DNA from: Sphingomonas sp. HITSZ_GF
GTDB taxonomy: Bacteria; Pseudomonadota; Alphaproteobacteria; Sphingomonadales; Sphingomonadaceae
DNA length: 64,000 nucleotides
Direction: 5' to 3'
Assembly: GCF_029543155.1 (NCBI RefSeq)
Contig: NZ_JARQXA010000004.1
Span: forward strand, 248,001-312,000
This document shows, piece after piece, positions 43,080 through 55,610 of this stretch. Under the pieces are notes generated by a model, which ran no database searches, was not told the origin of the DNA, and saw only the letters and a list, made by a program, of their open reading frames with translations. Both the position numbers and the translations under genes were made by a program. Numbering within the stretch: position 1 is the first letter of the stretch; the number at the start of each line of letters is the position of its first letter.

Positions 43080-44906
43080 CTAGTCGCTGGCGCCGGCGCC
43101 AGACTGTCCCGAATCGGCAAGCTTCACCAGCCGGCCGAATTCGCTCCGCCAATAGTTGTTGGAGCTCGGCGCAAGCGCGCCGATCTGGGTGTAGCTGTAG
43201 CCGTTCAGATATTTGTCGCCACGCAGATGCTGGCCGAACGCCGCCACCGAGGTGACGAAGGCCATGTCGCCGCTCGGCGCGCGGGCGCCCTGCATCAGGC
43301 TCGCCGGCACCGGGCGCTCGATCAGCTTCGAGGTCTCGTTGCCGGGGATCTTGTAGCGCAGCTTGACGAAGGCCATCTCGCTGCCGGTCGATACGGCCGG
43401 CGCGGGGCGATTGGCCTCGTAGCGGCGATCCTCGGTCCAGCCCTTGGCATTCGCGGGGACGACTTCGTAGAGCGCGGTAACCTGATGCCCCGCGCCGATA
43501 TCGCCGGCATCGACCGTGTCGTTGTTGAAATCCTCCTCGGCCAGCGCGCGATTCTCATAGCCGATAAGGCGATACTGCTTCACCTGCGCCGGGTTGAACT
43601 CGACCTGGACCTTCACGTCCTTGGCGATGGTGAAGAGCGTGGCGGAGAGCTCGTCGTCCAGCACCTTGGTCGCCTCCATCGCGCTGTCGATATAGGCATA
43701 GTTGCCGTTGCCGACATCGGCGATGCGCTCCATCATCGCTTCGTTGTAATTGCCCGTGCCGAAACCGAGCGTGGTGAGGGTGATGCCGTCGTCGCGGTTC
43801 TTCTTCACCAGCGCCTCGAGCGCCTTCTTGTCGTTGATGCCGACGTTGAAGTCGCCGTCGGTCGCCAGGAAGATGCGGTTGATCCCGCCCTTCACGAAGG
43901 TGGCGCGCGCCACCGAATAGGCGAGCTTGATGCCGTCGCCGCCCGCGGTGGAGCCGCCGGCCGAGAGGCAGTCGAGTGCCGCCTTCACATATTCCTTCTT
44001 GTTGGTCGGCTCGAGCACCATGCCCGCCGCGCCGGCATAGACGACGATCGAGACCCGGTCGCGCGGCGACAGCCGGTCGGCGAGCTGCATCAGCGCCTTC
44101 TTGACCAGCGGCAGCTTGTCGTCGTCCTCCATCGAGCCCGAGACATCGACCAGGAAGACGAGATTGGCCGGCGGCCGCCCCTTGGCATCGACGTCATAGC
44201 CGCGCAGGCCGATGCGCAGCAGCCGCGTCTCGGCGTTCCACGGCGTGGTCGATATGTCGGTGGTGACGCTGAACGGCACGTCGGGCGAGGTCGGGCGCGG
44301 ATAGTCGTAGCGGAAATAGTTGATCATCTCCTCGGTGCGCACCGCGCCGGCGGGCACGTCCTGCCCCTTGGTGAGAAAGCGGCGCACGTTCGAATAGGCG
44401 CCGGTGTCGACGTCGACCGAGAAGGTGGAGACGGGCTGATCGGCGACCGACTGGATCGCGGCGACGTCCTTGCCGTCATAGCGCTCGGTATTGCCCGGCG
44501 CGCCCACCGGCGGATTGCGCTTCACCGCCGGCATCGCACCGACATTGCCGGCGAGAACGCCCGGCGCAGCGCGCACCGATTGCAGCGAATTGCGCGAGCC
44601 GGTGACGACCAGCGCCTCGCTTGGCGGTGGCGGAGCGATGGAAGTCGGCGGTGCGGGCGGTGCCGGCATCGGCTCGTACATCGGCGGGGGCGTCGGTGTC
44701 GGCGCGGGCATGGGCGGCGGCGCATAGCCCGTCGGCATCGGCCGGCGCCGCACGTCGCGGTCCTCGGCTTCTCTCACGCAGCGCACCGGCGAATGGCGGT
44801 CCTGTGCGGTAGCAGCGACGACCGGCCCGGCCTTGGGCAGCGGCGGCGGTGCGGCGGAAGTGGTGAGCAGGGCGGAACAACCGATCAGCAAGGCGGTACG
44901 CGACAT
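43080..44906 (-). CDS. VWA domain-containing lipoprotein (YfbK-like)
   Basis: This 608-residue exported protein has a lipobox LIGC (Cys10) after a short n-region. A Pro-rich stretch (55-95) and VVTGSRNSLQSVRAAPG (100-116) follow, then a domain with TFSVDVDTGAYSNVRRFL. The von Willebrand A domain has the complete MIDAS DVSGS (254-258) and ATDGDFNVGI. A C-terminal DUF3520-like part ends the protein. E. coli YfbK is the nearest well-known relative. A role in surface assembly or metal-dependent binding is inferred. The VVTGSR segment resembles the pre-plug region of TonB-dependent receptors. Confidence 0.9.
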   Translation of the reverse strand: MSRTALLIGCSALLTTSAAPPPLPKAGPVVAATAQDRHSPVRCVREAEDRDVRRRPMPTGYAPPPMPAPTPTPPPMYEPMPAPPAPPTSIAPPPPSEALVVTGSRNSLQSVRAAPGVLAGNVGAMPAVKRNPPVGAPGNTERYDGKDVAAIQSVADQPVSTFSVDVDTGAYSNVRRFLTKGQDVPAGAVRTEEMINYFRYDYPRPTSPDVPFSVTTDISTTPWNAETRLLRIGLRGYDVDAKGRPPANLVFLVDVSGSMEDDDKLPLVKKALMQLADRLSPRDRVSIVVYAGAAGMVLEPTNKKEYVKAALDCLSAGGSTAGGDGIKLAYSVARATFVKGGINRIFLATDGDFNVGINDKKALEALVKKNRDDGITLTTLGFGTGNYNEAMMERIADVGNGNYAYIDSAMEATKVLDDELSATLFTIAKDVKVQVEFNPAQVKQYRLIGYENRALAEEDFNNDTVDAGDIGAGHQVTALYEVVPANAKGWTEDRRYEANRPAPAVSTGSEMAFVKLRYKIPGNETSKLIERPVPASLMQGARAPSGDMAFVTSVAAFGQHLRGDKYLNGYSYTQIGALAPSSNNYWRSEFGRLVKLADSGQSGAGASD

Positions 44907-45061
44907 GGCAACTCTCCCCTTCAGAGCGCGGCACGCGAGTCGCTGCGTGCCTGGTGGGGCAAGTTGTTGCGCTTCCGCGATGAGCGCCAGATGAACGAAT
45001 GATATGTTGTATCATTTTTCGTTCGATTGCCTTGCACGATCTGCTCTGCGAGGAACCGGGC

Positions 45062-45538
45062 ATGAAACTCTACCTGATCGCGCCGGCGTTCGAGCTCTAT
45101 GGCAAGGATGTTGCCGCGGAGCGCACCCGGGCCGCGATCGCGCTGATCACGCAATTGGTGTGCGATGCGCTGCGGGATGGCGACGACACGCAGCTTACCT
45201 CCGAGTGGCGTCGCCCCGATGGCACGATGGCCGATGTGCTCGATACCGATTCGCGCCTCGCGATCGTGCCGCTGCGCGATGCGGCGGCGCTCCATGCGCA
45301 TGTCGAGGCGGCGATCGATCCCAACGGCGTCCTGCCGAGCTGCCATATCCGCGGTGCGGACGTGCGTTCGGCAGTCAACTGCCGGGCCGTGAGTTTCGGT
45401 TATGACGGCCAGGCGTTTCTGTGCCTGCGCTTCGAGGATCCGGCGCCCGTATCGACGGACCCGGATCTGGCGGTGGTCGAAGAGCGCTCCGATTGGCTCG
45501 CGACCACCGACTATCTCGACGGGCTGGTGCCCGGCTGA
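45062..45538 (+). CDS. Uncharacterised small soluble protein
   Basis: This 158-residue soluble protein has no signal peptide. It begins KLYLIAPAFELYGKDVAAERT and contains a central charged region and two Cys (about residues 97 and 109) plus one near LCLRF. I recognise no family. It is flanked by the VWA gene (divergent) and purD (convergent, 3-base gap). The ATG at 45062 has no strong ribosome binding site, only GGAACC at about 45052. Confidence 0.6.
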   Translation: MKLYLIAPAFELYGKDVAAERTRAAIALITQLVCDALRDGDDTQLTSEWRRPDGTMADVLDTDSRLAIVPLRDAAALHAHVEAAIDPNGVLPSCHIRGADVRSAVNCRAVSFGYDGQAFLCLRFEDPAPVSTDPDLAVVEERSDWLATTDYLDGLVPG

Positions 45539-45541
45539 GCC

Positions 45542-46804
45542 TCAGCCTTCGCGCGCGATTTCCCGCCAGCCGATGTCGCGGCGGCAGAAGCCGGTGGGGA
45601 AGTCGATCGCGTCGATTGCCTGGTAGGCAGCCGCCTGCGCCTGCTTCACCGTGTCGCCCAGTGCCGTCACGTTGAGCACACGGCCGCCGCTGGCGACGAG
45701 CGTGTCGCCGTCCATCCGGGTGCCGGCATGGAACACCTGGGCGCCGGTCGCCTCGGCCTTGTCGATCCCGGTGATCGCGCCGCCGGTTTCGGGCGTGCCG
45801 GGATAGCCGTTCGCGGCCATCACCACGGTGAGCGCGGTCTTGTCGGCGAACACCGGCGCGGGCTGGCCGGCCAACTCGCCCTTCGCCACGGCGAGCATCA
45901 GCGCGAGCAGGTCGCCCTGGTAGCGCAGCATCAGCACCTGGCATTCGGGGTCGCCGAAGCGCGCATTGTACTCGATCAGCTTGGGGCCGGTCGGGGTCAG
46001 CATCAGCCCGGCATAGAGCACGCCCGAATAGGGCGATCCCATCCGTGCCAGCGCCTCGATCGTCGGGCGGACGATCTCGTCGATCGCCTGCGCCTCGAGT
46101 TCGGGGGTGAGCACCGGGGCAGGGCTATAGGCGCCCATGCCGCCGGTATTCGGCCCGGTATCGCCGTCGCCGACGCGCTTGTGATCCTGCGCCGATCCGA
46201 ACGAGACATAGGCCTCGCCGTCGGTCAGCACGAACAGGCTGGCTTCCTCGCCCTCCAGGAATTCCTCGATCACCACGCTGGCGCCGGTTCCGGCGAAGAT
46301 GTCCTGCACCGCGCCTTCGGCTTCCTCATGCGTGAAAGCGACGGTTACGCCCTTGCCCGCGGCCAGCCCATCGGCCTTGATCACCACCGGCAGCCCGAAA
46401 TCCTCAAGCGAAGCGAGCGCGCCGTCGCGGCTCTCGCAGCGGACATAGCCGGCAGTCGGGATCTTCTCGCGTGCGCACAGGTCCTTGGTGAAGCCCTTCG
46501 AGCCTTCGAGCTGCGCCGGCAGCTTGTTCGGGCCGAACACGGCGACGCCCATGGTGCGGAGGTTGTCGCCCAGGCCCGCCACCAGCGGCGCCTCGGGCCC
46601 GATCACGACGAAACCGATCGAGTGGCGCAGGCAGAAATCGATCACCGCGCGGTGGTCGTTCACTGCGATGTCCACGATTTCGGCATGCTGGGCTATTCCC
46701 GGATTGCCCGGGGCGGCGTAGAGCCGTTCGAGCAGCGGCGATTGCGCGAGCTTCCAGGCCAGAGCATGTTCGCGGCCGCCCGAGCCGAGCAATAGGACAT
46801 TCAT
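45542..46804 (-). CDS. purD: Phosphoribosylamine-glycine ligase
   Basis: This 420-residue ATP-grasp enzyme makes glycinamide ribonucleotide, the second step of purine synthesis. It begins [19 protein letters not shown], with [12 protein letters not shown] and the PurD-specific [18 protein letters not shown] segment, and the ATP-grasp core with [31 protein letters not shown]. The start codon is 46804. It shares two bases with the ATG of xseA on the opposite strand, so there is no promoter gap. No other pur genes are near. Confidence 0.97.
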   Translation of the reverse strand: MNVLLLGSGGREHALAWKLAQSPLLERLYAAPGNPGIAQHAEIVDIAVNDHRAVIDFCLRHSIGFVVIGPEAPLVAGLGDNLRTMGVAVFGPNKLPAQLEGSKGFTKDLCAREKIPTAGYVRCESRDGALASLEDFGLPVVIKADGLAAGKGVTVAFTHEEAEGAVQDIFAGTGASVVIEEFLEGEEASLFVLTDGEAYVSFGSAQDHKRVGDGDTGPNTGGMGAYSPAPVLTPELEAQAIDEIVRPTIEALARMGSPYSGVLYAGLMLTPTGPKLIEYNARFGDPECQVLMLRYQGDLLALMLAVAKGELAGQPAPVFADKTALTVVMAANGYPGTPETGGAITGIDKAEATGAQVFHAGTRMDGDTLVASGGRVLNVTALGDTVKQAQAAAYQAIDAIDFPTGFCRRDIGWREIAREG

Positions 46805-48179
46805 GAGCGACCCCTTCTTCGATACGCCAGGCCGGCTCGTAGCCGAGCCGGTGGCGGGCGACAACGCACCGGCGCTGTCGGTCAGCGAATTATCGCTAGC
46901 CCTGAAGCGCATGGTCGAAGGCGAATTCGGCCATGTCCGGTTGCGCGGCGAGATTTCGGGGTGGAAGCGCGCGGCTTCGGGCCATGCCTATCTGGCGCTG
47001 AAGGATGCCGATGCGGTGATCGACGGGGTGATCTGGCGCGGTGCCGCCAGCGCGATCCCTTTCGCGCCACAGGACGGGCTCGAAGTGATCGTCACCGGCA
47101 AGCTGACCATCTATCCGGGGCGCAGCAAATACCAGATCGTCATCGAGCGGATGGAGCTGGCCGGCGAAGGCGCGCTGATGGCGCTGTTCGAGAAACTGAA
47201 GGCCAAGCTGGCGGGCGAGGGGCTGTTCGATCGCGAGCGCAAGCAGCCTTTGCCCTATATGCCCAGGGTGATCGGCGTGATCACTTCGCCCACCGGCGCG
47301 GTGATCCGCGACATCCTCCACCGCCTCGCCGATCGCTTCCCCAGCCATGTGCTGGTCTGGCCGGTCAAGGTGCAGGGCGACGGCGCGGCGCAGGAAGTGG
47401 CCAATGCGATCCGCGGCTTCGATGCGCTGGGGGAGGGCAGCGCGGTGCCGCGCCCGGACCTGCTGATCGTCGCGCGCGGCGGCGGCTCGATCGAGGATCT
47501 CTGGGCGTTCAACGAGGAAGTGGTGGTGCGCGCGGTCGCGGCCTGCCGCATCCCGGTGATCTCGGCCGTCGGGCACGAGACCGATACCAGCCTGTGCGAC
47601 TATGCCGCTGACTTGCGCGCGCCGACGCCGACCGCGGCGGCGGAGATCGCGGTGCCGGTGCTGGCGGATGTGCGCCATACGATCGCGACGCTGGCGCACC
47701 GCACCGAACGCTGCGTGCGCCGCTATCACGAGCGCGCCGGCGAGCGGCTGGCGGCGCTGGTGCGCGTGCTGCCGCGGCGCGACGCGCTGCTCGGGCCGCA
47801 GCGGCAGAAGATGGACGATCTGGGCGGCCGGCTCGACCGCGCGCTCGAACGCCGCGTGACGCTGGCGCGCGGGCAGCTCGATCGCTCGGCGGGGGCGCTG
47901 CGCCCGGCGATGCTCGATCAGCGCCTGTCCGCGGCGCGGCAGCGGCTCGAGGGCATCGGGCGGCACCTCGATCTGGTCCACCCCAATCGCCCGCTCGAAA
48001 AGGGTTATGCCTGGGTCGAGGCGCGCGGCACGAAGAAGGTGATCGGTACCGCCGATGCTGCGCGTTCGGCGGGCGCGGTGACGCTCCACTTCATCGACGG
48101 AGCCGTCGATGCGCGGCTTGAGCGGCCGGCCGGCAAATCCTATGATGCCCCAAAGCCCGAACAGCCCAGCCTGTTGTAA
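46803..48179 (+). CDS. xseA: Exodeoxyribonuclease VII large subunit
   Basis: This 458-residue nuclease subunit degrades single-stranded DNA. It has the N-terminal OB-fold ([26 protein letters not shown]), the catalytic domain with [34 protein letters not shown] and [26 protein letters not shown], and a coiled-coil C-terminal region. xseB is not adjacent. Its ATG overlaps purD's start (CATG), so transcription of each must begin inside the other gene. A DUF2093 gene follows. Confidence 0.96.
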   Translation: MSDPFFDTPGRLVAEPVAGDNAPALSVSELSLALKRMVEGEFGHVRLRGEISGWKRAASGHAYLALKDADAVIDGVIWRGAASAIPFAPQDGLEVIVTGKLTIYPGRSKYQIVIERMELAGEGALMALFEKLKAKLAGEGLFDRERKQPLPYMPRVIGVITSPTGAVIRDILHRLADRFPSHVLVWPVKVQGDGAAQEVANAIRGFDALGEGSAVPRPDLLIVARGGGSIEDLWAFNEEVVVRAVAACRIPVISAVGHETDTSLCDYAADLRAPTPTAAAEIAVPVLADVRHTIATLAHRTERCVRRYHERAGERLAALVRVLPRRDALLGPQRQKMDDLGGRLDRALERRVTLARGQLDRSAGALRPAMLDQRLSAARQRLEGIGRHLDLVHPNRPLEKGYAWVEARGTKKVIGTADAARSAGAVTLHFIDGAVDARLERPAGKSYDAPKPEQPSLL

Positions 48180-48206
48180 AAGAGCCATTTTAAGGATGCC
48201 GCGCCC

Positions 48207-48407
48207 ATGCTGATGTCGAACCCGGTCGCCCGCGCGGCGCGCCTCCATTTCATGGCCAACGGCTTTCGCGTGCTGACGCCGGGCGATCATGTTGTCTGCG
48301 CAGTGAGCGGCGAGAAGATCCCGCTGCAATTGCTGCGCTACTGGAGCGTCGAGAAGCAGGAGCCCTATGCCTCCGCCGCTTTGGCGATGCAGGCGATGCG
48401 CGGTTGA
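48207..48407 (+). CDS. DUF2093 domain-containing protein
   Basis: This 66-residue small protein, with GFRVLTPGDHVVCAVSGEKIPLQLLRYWSVEKQEPY, is the DUF2093 family. The function is unknown, and it is commonly located after xseA in alphaproteobacteria. The CxxSG-type motif with a single Cys (VVCAVSG) hints at no full zinc site. It is 27 bases after xseA and 13 before the M23 gene, so the three may be cotranscribed. Confidence 0.9.
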   Translation: MLMSNPVARAARLHFMANGFRVLTPGDHVVCAVSGEKIPLQLLRYWSVEKQEPYASAALAMQAMRG

Positions 48408-48420
48408 GGGGGCGTAGCTG

Positions 48421-49323
48421 ATGGGACTCGCTGCTCGGCTGCCCGCCGCCCTTCTGGGCTTCACTCTGCTCGGCAGCGCGCAGCTGCCCGCGGCCGCGCC
48501 TGCCGTGCCCGTCTCGGCGGAGGCGGCACCGATTCCGCCCGCGCCCAACGTCGCGGGGCCGTTCACGTTGCAAGGGCAGCTGATCCAGGGCGGCGCAGTG
48601 ATCGGCACCGCTCCCCGGGACACGAGCATGCTCACGCTCGACGGCGAAGCGGTGCCGCTCACGCCCGACAGAAAATTCCTGATCGCGTTCGATCGCGACC
48701 ATGGCCCCAGTGCAACACTGGTGGCGACTTTGGGTAACGGTACCCAGCAGCGCCAGGTGCTGGCGATCGCGCCGCGTGCCTGGGATATTTCACGGCTCGA
48801 CACACTGCCGAAATATCCGGTGCCGCGCCCCGAGTTCGAAAAGCTGCGCGTTCCCGAGCTCGCGCAGATCAATGCTGCGCGGAAAATGCAGACCGATTCG
48901 CAGGGCTGGCGGCAGATGCCGTTCTTCTGGCCGGTGGTCGGGCGCATCTCGACGCTGTTCGGTTCGCAGCGCATCTATCGCGGCGAGCCGGGCTCCTATC
49001 ATTCGGGAATCGATATCGCCCGGCCCGCCGGCACGGTGGTGCTGGCACCGGCGGACGGCGTGGTGATTCTCGCTGCGGCCAAGCCCTTCACTTTGGAGGG
49101 TAATTTGCTGATGATCGACCATGGCATGGGTCTCAACAGCGCCTTCATGCATCTCTCGCGGATCGACGTGAAGCTGGGCGAGCATGTCCGCCGCGGCCAG
49201 CCGATCGGTGCGGTGGGCCGGACGGGGCGTGCCACCGGGCCGCATCTCCACTGGAGTCTCAAGTGGCGGGATGCGCGGATCGATCCGCTGCTCGTTGCAG
49301 GGTCGATGCCCGTCACGGATTGA
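48421..49323 (+). CDS. M23 family metallopeptidase (exported)
   Basis: This 300-residue LytM-type peptidoglycan hydrolase has a signal peptide (about 1-25, Leu/Ala-rich, ending PAAAPA). The catalytic zinc motifs are HSGID (His194, Asp198) and HLH (His275, His277), all present, so the peptidase should be active rather than an EnvC-type regulator. The N-terminal 140 residues form a non-catalytic beta domain. It likely trims peptide cross-links in the cell wall. It follows DUF2093 by 13 bases. Confidence 0.92.
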   Translation: MGLAARLPAALLGFTLLGSAQLPAAAPAVPVSAEAAPIPPAPNVAGPFTLQGQLIQGGAVIGTAPRDTSMLTLDGEAVPLTPDRKFLIAFDRDHGPSATLVATLGNGTQQRQVLAIAPRAWDISRLDTLPKYPVPRPEFEKLRVPELAQINAARKMQTDSQGWRQMPFFWPVVGRISTLFGSQRIYRGEPGSYHSGIDIARPAGTVVLAPADGVVILAAAKPFTLEGNLLMIDHGMGLNSAFMHLSRIDVKLGEHVRRGQPIGAVGRTGRATGPHLHWSLKWRDARIDPLLVAGSMPVTD

Positions 49324-49591
49324 GGCGCGAATGTGTCGCGCTGCAACATAAAGAAACACGATTTGACGCAAACGCGCAATATTCCGTGCGTCTCTGTAGC
49401 ATTTCAGCCACACATCCCTTGAAAGCGCCCGCAGCATAGCGCTGCCCGGTTTACAGCGCCGGGGTCGCCATTCACGATCCGTTCAAGCTCCACCATTCCG
49501 CACACGTGAGTTGCACACGGGAATGGAGGAGCGGGGAGACAACCCGGCTGCCAAGCGCGAGCGACGCGGCCGGACATACAGAGGGATCACC

Positions 49592-52500
49592 ATGAAGAAC
49601 ACGCAGATCACCCTGCGCGGTAGCACGGCGCTGTTTGCGCTCGTGCTTGCGGGCGCTACGGCCGCGACGCCGGCCTTCGCCCAGACCACGCCGACTCCGT
49701 CGACGACGGTCCCGACCACCACTCAGGACACCACCCAGGACGAAGGCACGATCGTCGTCACCGGCTCGATGTTCCAGAGCGCTGCCGGTTCGGCCACTGC
49801 GTCGCCCGTCACCGTCGTGACCGCCGAGTCGCTCGACACGCGCGGCATCTCGACCATGCAGGACGCCATCCAGTCGCTCGCCGCCAACAACGGCCCGGCG
49901 CTGACCAACAGCTTCTCGGCCAACGGCGCGTTCGCGGCCGGTGCATCGGCCGTGTCGCTGCGCGGCCTGTCGACCAACTCGACGCTGGTGCTGTTCGACG
50001 GCCTGCGCGCCGCCTACTACCCGCTGGCCGACGACGGCTCGCGTAACTTCGTCGACCTCAACACCATCCCGGACGACATCGTCGAGCGCATCGAAGTGCT
50101 GCGCGACGGCGCTTCGTCGACCTACGGCGCAGACGCGATCGCGGGCGTGGTCAACATCATCACCAAGAAGGAAGTGAAGGGCTTCAAGGCACGCGCCGAA
50201 GCCGGCATTTCCGAGCGTGGCGATGCCCCGTCCTACCGCCTCAGCGCGACCGCCGGCTTCGGCGATCTCGATGAGAACGGCCTGAACGCCTATATCAGCG
50301 GCTTCTACTACAAGAGCGAAGCGCTCTATAACAAGGACCGCGGCTTCCCGTACAACTCGGACGACGCCCGCGCGCTCTGCTATGGCGGCGACTGCGTCGG
50401 CAACAGCGTGATCGGCGGCCTGAACGGCGCCGGCCAGTACACCCAGGGCACGCCGACCTCGTCGTCGTTCCTGTTCCGCCCCTATGACGCCGCGACCAAC
50501 TCGGTTGTCGGCTCCACCACCTGGCAGAACCTCAGCCAGCAGCCCTGCCCGGGCAGCGTTTACACGCTGACCGCCGCCGACCGCGCGCTCGCCGCCAACG
50601 CGACCGCCCCGTCGACGGTCTGCCAGGTCGACTACACCAAGAACTGGGGCGTGATCTCGCCGGACGTCGAGCGCTTCGGCATCTCGAGCCGCGTGACTGC
50701 GCGTCTGGGTGACACGACCGAGGCCTATTTCGAAGTCAACTTCCTGCAGAGCACCGTCCACTACACCGGCTTCCCGGGCACGGTGTACGGCGCGGCGCCG
50801 ACCGGCATCTATTACCCGCAGTTCCGCACCTCGGGCGCGGGCGGCACCGGCACGATCTACGCTGCCGGCTCGGGCATCCTGGCGCTTCCGGTCTATGTCT
50901 GCTCGCGCGCTGCTGGTCAGCACGCCACCATGGTCAACGGCGTTCCGACGCTGCCGGGCTGCACGGCTGCCACCGGCACGCTGAACCCGAACAACCCCTA
51001 TGCGTCGACCGGCCAGGTCGCCCGCATCGTGGGTCGTGACCTTTCGGAAGTCACCGACAACCAGACCCGCAACCGTGCCTATCGTGCCGCCTTCGGCATC
51101 AAGGGCAACCTGAGCGACACCGTCACCTTCGACGTTGCCGCCACCGCGATGCACGAAGACCTGCGTCGCCGCCAGGACGGCTATGTTTACATCCAGCACC
51201 TGCTCGATGTGATCGCCGACGGTTCGTACAACTTCCGCAACCCGGGTGCGACGCCGCAGTCGGTGCGCGACTATCTGACGCCGGTGAACTACACCGACGC
51301 CAGCTCGGACCAGTATCAGCTGCAGGCCAGCCTGAGCGCGACGCTCATGGATCTGCCGGGCGGCCCGCTGCAGTTCGGTTTCGGTGGCTCGCTCCGCTAC
51401 GAAGCGGTTGACGCGCCCTCGGGCAACTCGGACATCAACGGCCCAACCGAGCGTTACTTCACGCTCAACGCCTTCGGCACCACCGGCAATCGTACCATCG
51501 GCTCGGCCTTCGCCGAACTCGATGCGCCGATCACCGAGTGGGTCGGCATCAACGCTTCGGGTCGCTATGACCGCTACTCGAGCGGCCAGGACGCCTTCTC
51601 GCCGAAGGTCGGCATCAAGGTGACGCCGATCAAGCAGCTGGTGGTGCGCGGCACCTACTCGCGTGGTTTCCGTATCCCGTCCTTCGGCGAAGCCAACGCG
51701 CTGCCGACCACGGGCTATGTGAACAACACGGTGGGCCTGTTCAACAACGCCTACCTCGCGCAGTATGGCTGCACGACCGCCAACTTCAGCACGGCCTGCC
51801 CGACGTACATCCGTTCGGCTTCCTACGGTCTCACCACCCTGGCGAGCCCGAACCTGAAGCCGGAGAAGTCGCAGAGCTGGACTGCCGGCGCGATCTTCGA
51901 GCCGGTCCGTGGTGTGTCGTTCACCATCGACTACTACAACATCAAGAAGACGGGCGCGATCACCAGCCCGGATACCGGCACCGCCGTCGTCAACTACTAT
52001 GCCGGCCTGCCGATCGATCCGTCGATCACCATCGTCACCAACTCGCCGGACGTGAACTTCCCGACCGCGAAGCCGACCGTGGCCTTCGTGCAGTCGTCGC
52101 TCGTCAACGCCGACACGATCAAGGCCCAGGGCCTCGACTTCTCGGCCAGCGTCGACTTCAAGGTCTCGGATGGTCTGCGGATCGCGAGCTCGCTCGAAGC
52201 CAGCTACATCATCAAGCTGTCGACGACGGTTGCGGGTGTCGAGCAGCGCTATGACGGCACGATCGGCAACTACAACCTGACCGCCGGTTCGGGCACCCCG
52301 AAGTGGCACGGCAGCTGGCAGACCACGCTGGACTTCGGTTCGTTCGACATGACCGGTACCGCCAACTATTTCGGTGGCTACAACCTGTCGGCGATGGACC
52401 AGGGCAGCGACTACAAGGACTGCTCGATGTCCTTCACCACCAACTACTGCGATGTGTCGTCGTACGTGACGTTCGACCTCAACGCGCGTGTGAAGGTCAA

Positions 52501-52657
52501 CGACCAGTTCACCTTCTACATGACCGCGCTGAACCTGTTCGATCGCATGCCGCCGATCGATCCGGTCACCTACGGTGCGCAGTATTACAACCCGGTCCAG
52601 GGCGGTAACGGCATTCTCGGCCGCTACTACAAGGCCGGCGTCCGCGTGAACTTCTAA
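49592..52657 (+). CDS. TonB-dependent receptor, 1021 residues, highly codon-biased
   Basis: This is a 1021-residue outer-membrane receptor with a signal peptide (1-30, ending PAFAQ) and a TonB-box-like [11 protein letters not shown]. The plug has [23 protein letters not shown] and [20 protein letters not shown]. The large barrel ends in GVRVNF. Many Cys-containing extracellular loops (for example [12 protein letters not shown] and [11 protein letters not shown]) are visible. Codon use is strongly optimised, as for a highly expressed gene. It has a UUCG-type terminator. The 268 bases upstream carry the promoter but no known operator. The substrate cannot be told. Confidence 0.92.
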   Translation: MKNTQITLRGSTALFALVLAGATAATPAFAQTTPTPSTTVPTTTQDTTQDEGTIVVTGSMFQSAAGSATASPVTVVTAESLDTRGISTMQDAIQSLAANNGPALTNSFSANGAFAAGASAVSLRGLSTNSTLVLFDGLRAAYYPLADDGSRNFVDLNTIPDDIVERIEVLRDGASSTYGADAIAGVVNIITKKEVKGFKARAEAGISERGDAPSYRLSATAGFGDLDENGLNAYISGFYYKSEALYNKDRGFPYNSDDARALCYGGDCVGNSVIGGLNGAGQYTQGTPTSSSFLFRPYDAATNSVVGSTTWQNLSQQPCPGSVYTLTAADRALAANATAPSTVCQVDYTKNWGVISPDVERFGISSRVTARLGDTTEAYFEVNFLQSTVHYTGFPGTVYGAAPTGIYYPQFRTSGAGGTGTIYAAGSGILALPVYVCSRAAGQHATMVNGVPTLPGCTAATGTLNPNNPYASTGQVARIVGRDLSEVTDNQTRNRAYRAAFGIKGNLSDTVTFDVAATAMHEDLRRRQDGYVYIQHLLDVIADGSYNFRNPGATPQSVRDYLTPVNYTDASSDQYQLQASLSATLMDLPGGPLQFGFGGSLRYEAVDAPSGNSDINGPTERYFTLNAFGTTGNRTIGSAFAELDAPITEWVGINASGRYDRYSSGQDAFSPKVGIKVTPIKQLVVRGTYSRGFRIPSFGEANALPTTGYVNNTVGLFNNAYLAQYGCTTANFSTACPTYIRSASYGLTTLASPNLKPEKSQSWTAGAIFEPVRGVSFTIDYYNIKKTGAITSPDTGTAVVNYYAGLPIDPSITIVTNSPDVNFPTAKPTVAFVQSSLVNADTIKAQGLDFSASVDFKVSDGLRIASSLEASYIIKLSTTVAGVEQRYDGTIGNYNLTAGSGTPKWHGSWQTTLDFGSFDMTGTANYFGGYNLSAMDQGSDYKDCSMSFTTNYCDVSSYVTFDLNARVKVNDQFTFYMTALNLFDRMPPIDPVTYGAQYYNPVQGGNGILGRYYKAGVRVNF

Positions 52658-52681
52658 GCTTCACGCTACTGCCAAAAATTG

Positions 52682-52716
52682 GGGGCGGTTCCTTCGGGAA
52701 CCGCCCCTTCTTTTTT
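52682..52716 (+). terminator. UUCG-tetraloop terminator after the 1021-residue receptor
   Basis: GGGGCGGTTCC (52682-52692) pairs with GGAACCGCCCC (52697-52707) around TTCG, closed by C-G, and is followed by TTCTTTTTT. This is the strongest terminator in the window and ends the receptor transcript 25 bases after its stop. Confidence 0.95.
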
Positions 52717-52763
52717 GCCGATACCGGAGCCGATGCGGGCTAGCGAGACCCCCTCGGCGAAGG

Positions 52764-55343
<2,580 letters not shown>

Positions 55344-55371
55344 GCGTGTCCCTGTTCGTTCCTGTCCCGCG

Positions 55372-55399
55372 AGATAGTGTTGCGATTATGCAACACAAG
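55372..55399 (-). promoter_or_regulatory. Probable heat-shock (RpoH) promoter of clpB
   Basis: On the minus strand, CTTG (55396-55399) and CACTATCT (55372-55379) are 16 bases apart, close to alphaproteobacterial RpoH promoters (CTTG, N16-17, CCTATNT-like). The spacer lies inside GTGTTGC-GATTAT-GCAACAC, an inverted repeat (55377-55396) that could bind a repressor. Confidence 0.45.
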
Positions 55400-55610
55400 A
55401 GGCGCTCGCTGCCTGTTTCGCATCATGTAATGCAGCAGCGCCTTCCGCCAAGCCACGGCGGCGCCTGCACTTTGTTGCTTGTCCGAAACTTGTAACCGCA
55501 CGGTCGCGCAAATGACATCGCGGCTACCCGATGCTGCAACGCACAAACCCTAGCGCCGCCCGCGGCAGGGGCATTGGGGCCCTGGCCGATATTCCCAGGG
55601 AAGATCACCC

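Noticed and set aside
49472..52309. Minus-strand open frame of 945 codons opposite the 1021-residue receptor
   Set aside because: Antisense shadow; Val/Arg/Glu-rich with no known domain, and the plus strand has full receptor features.
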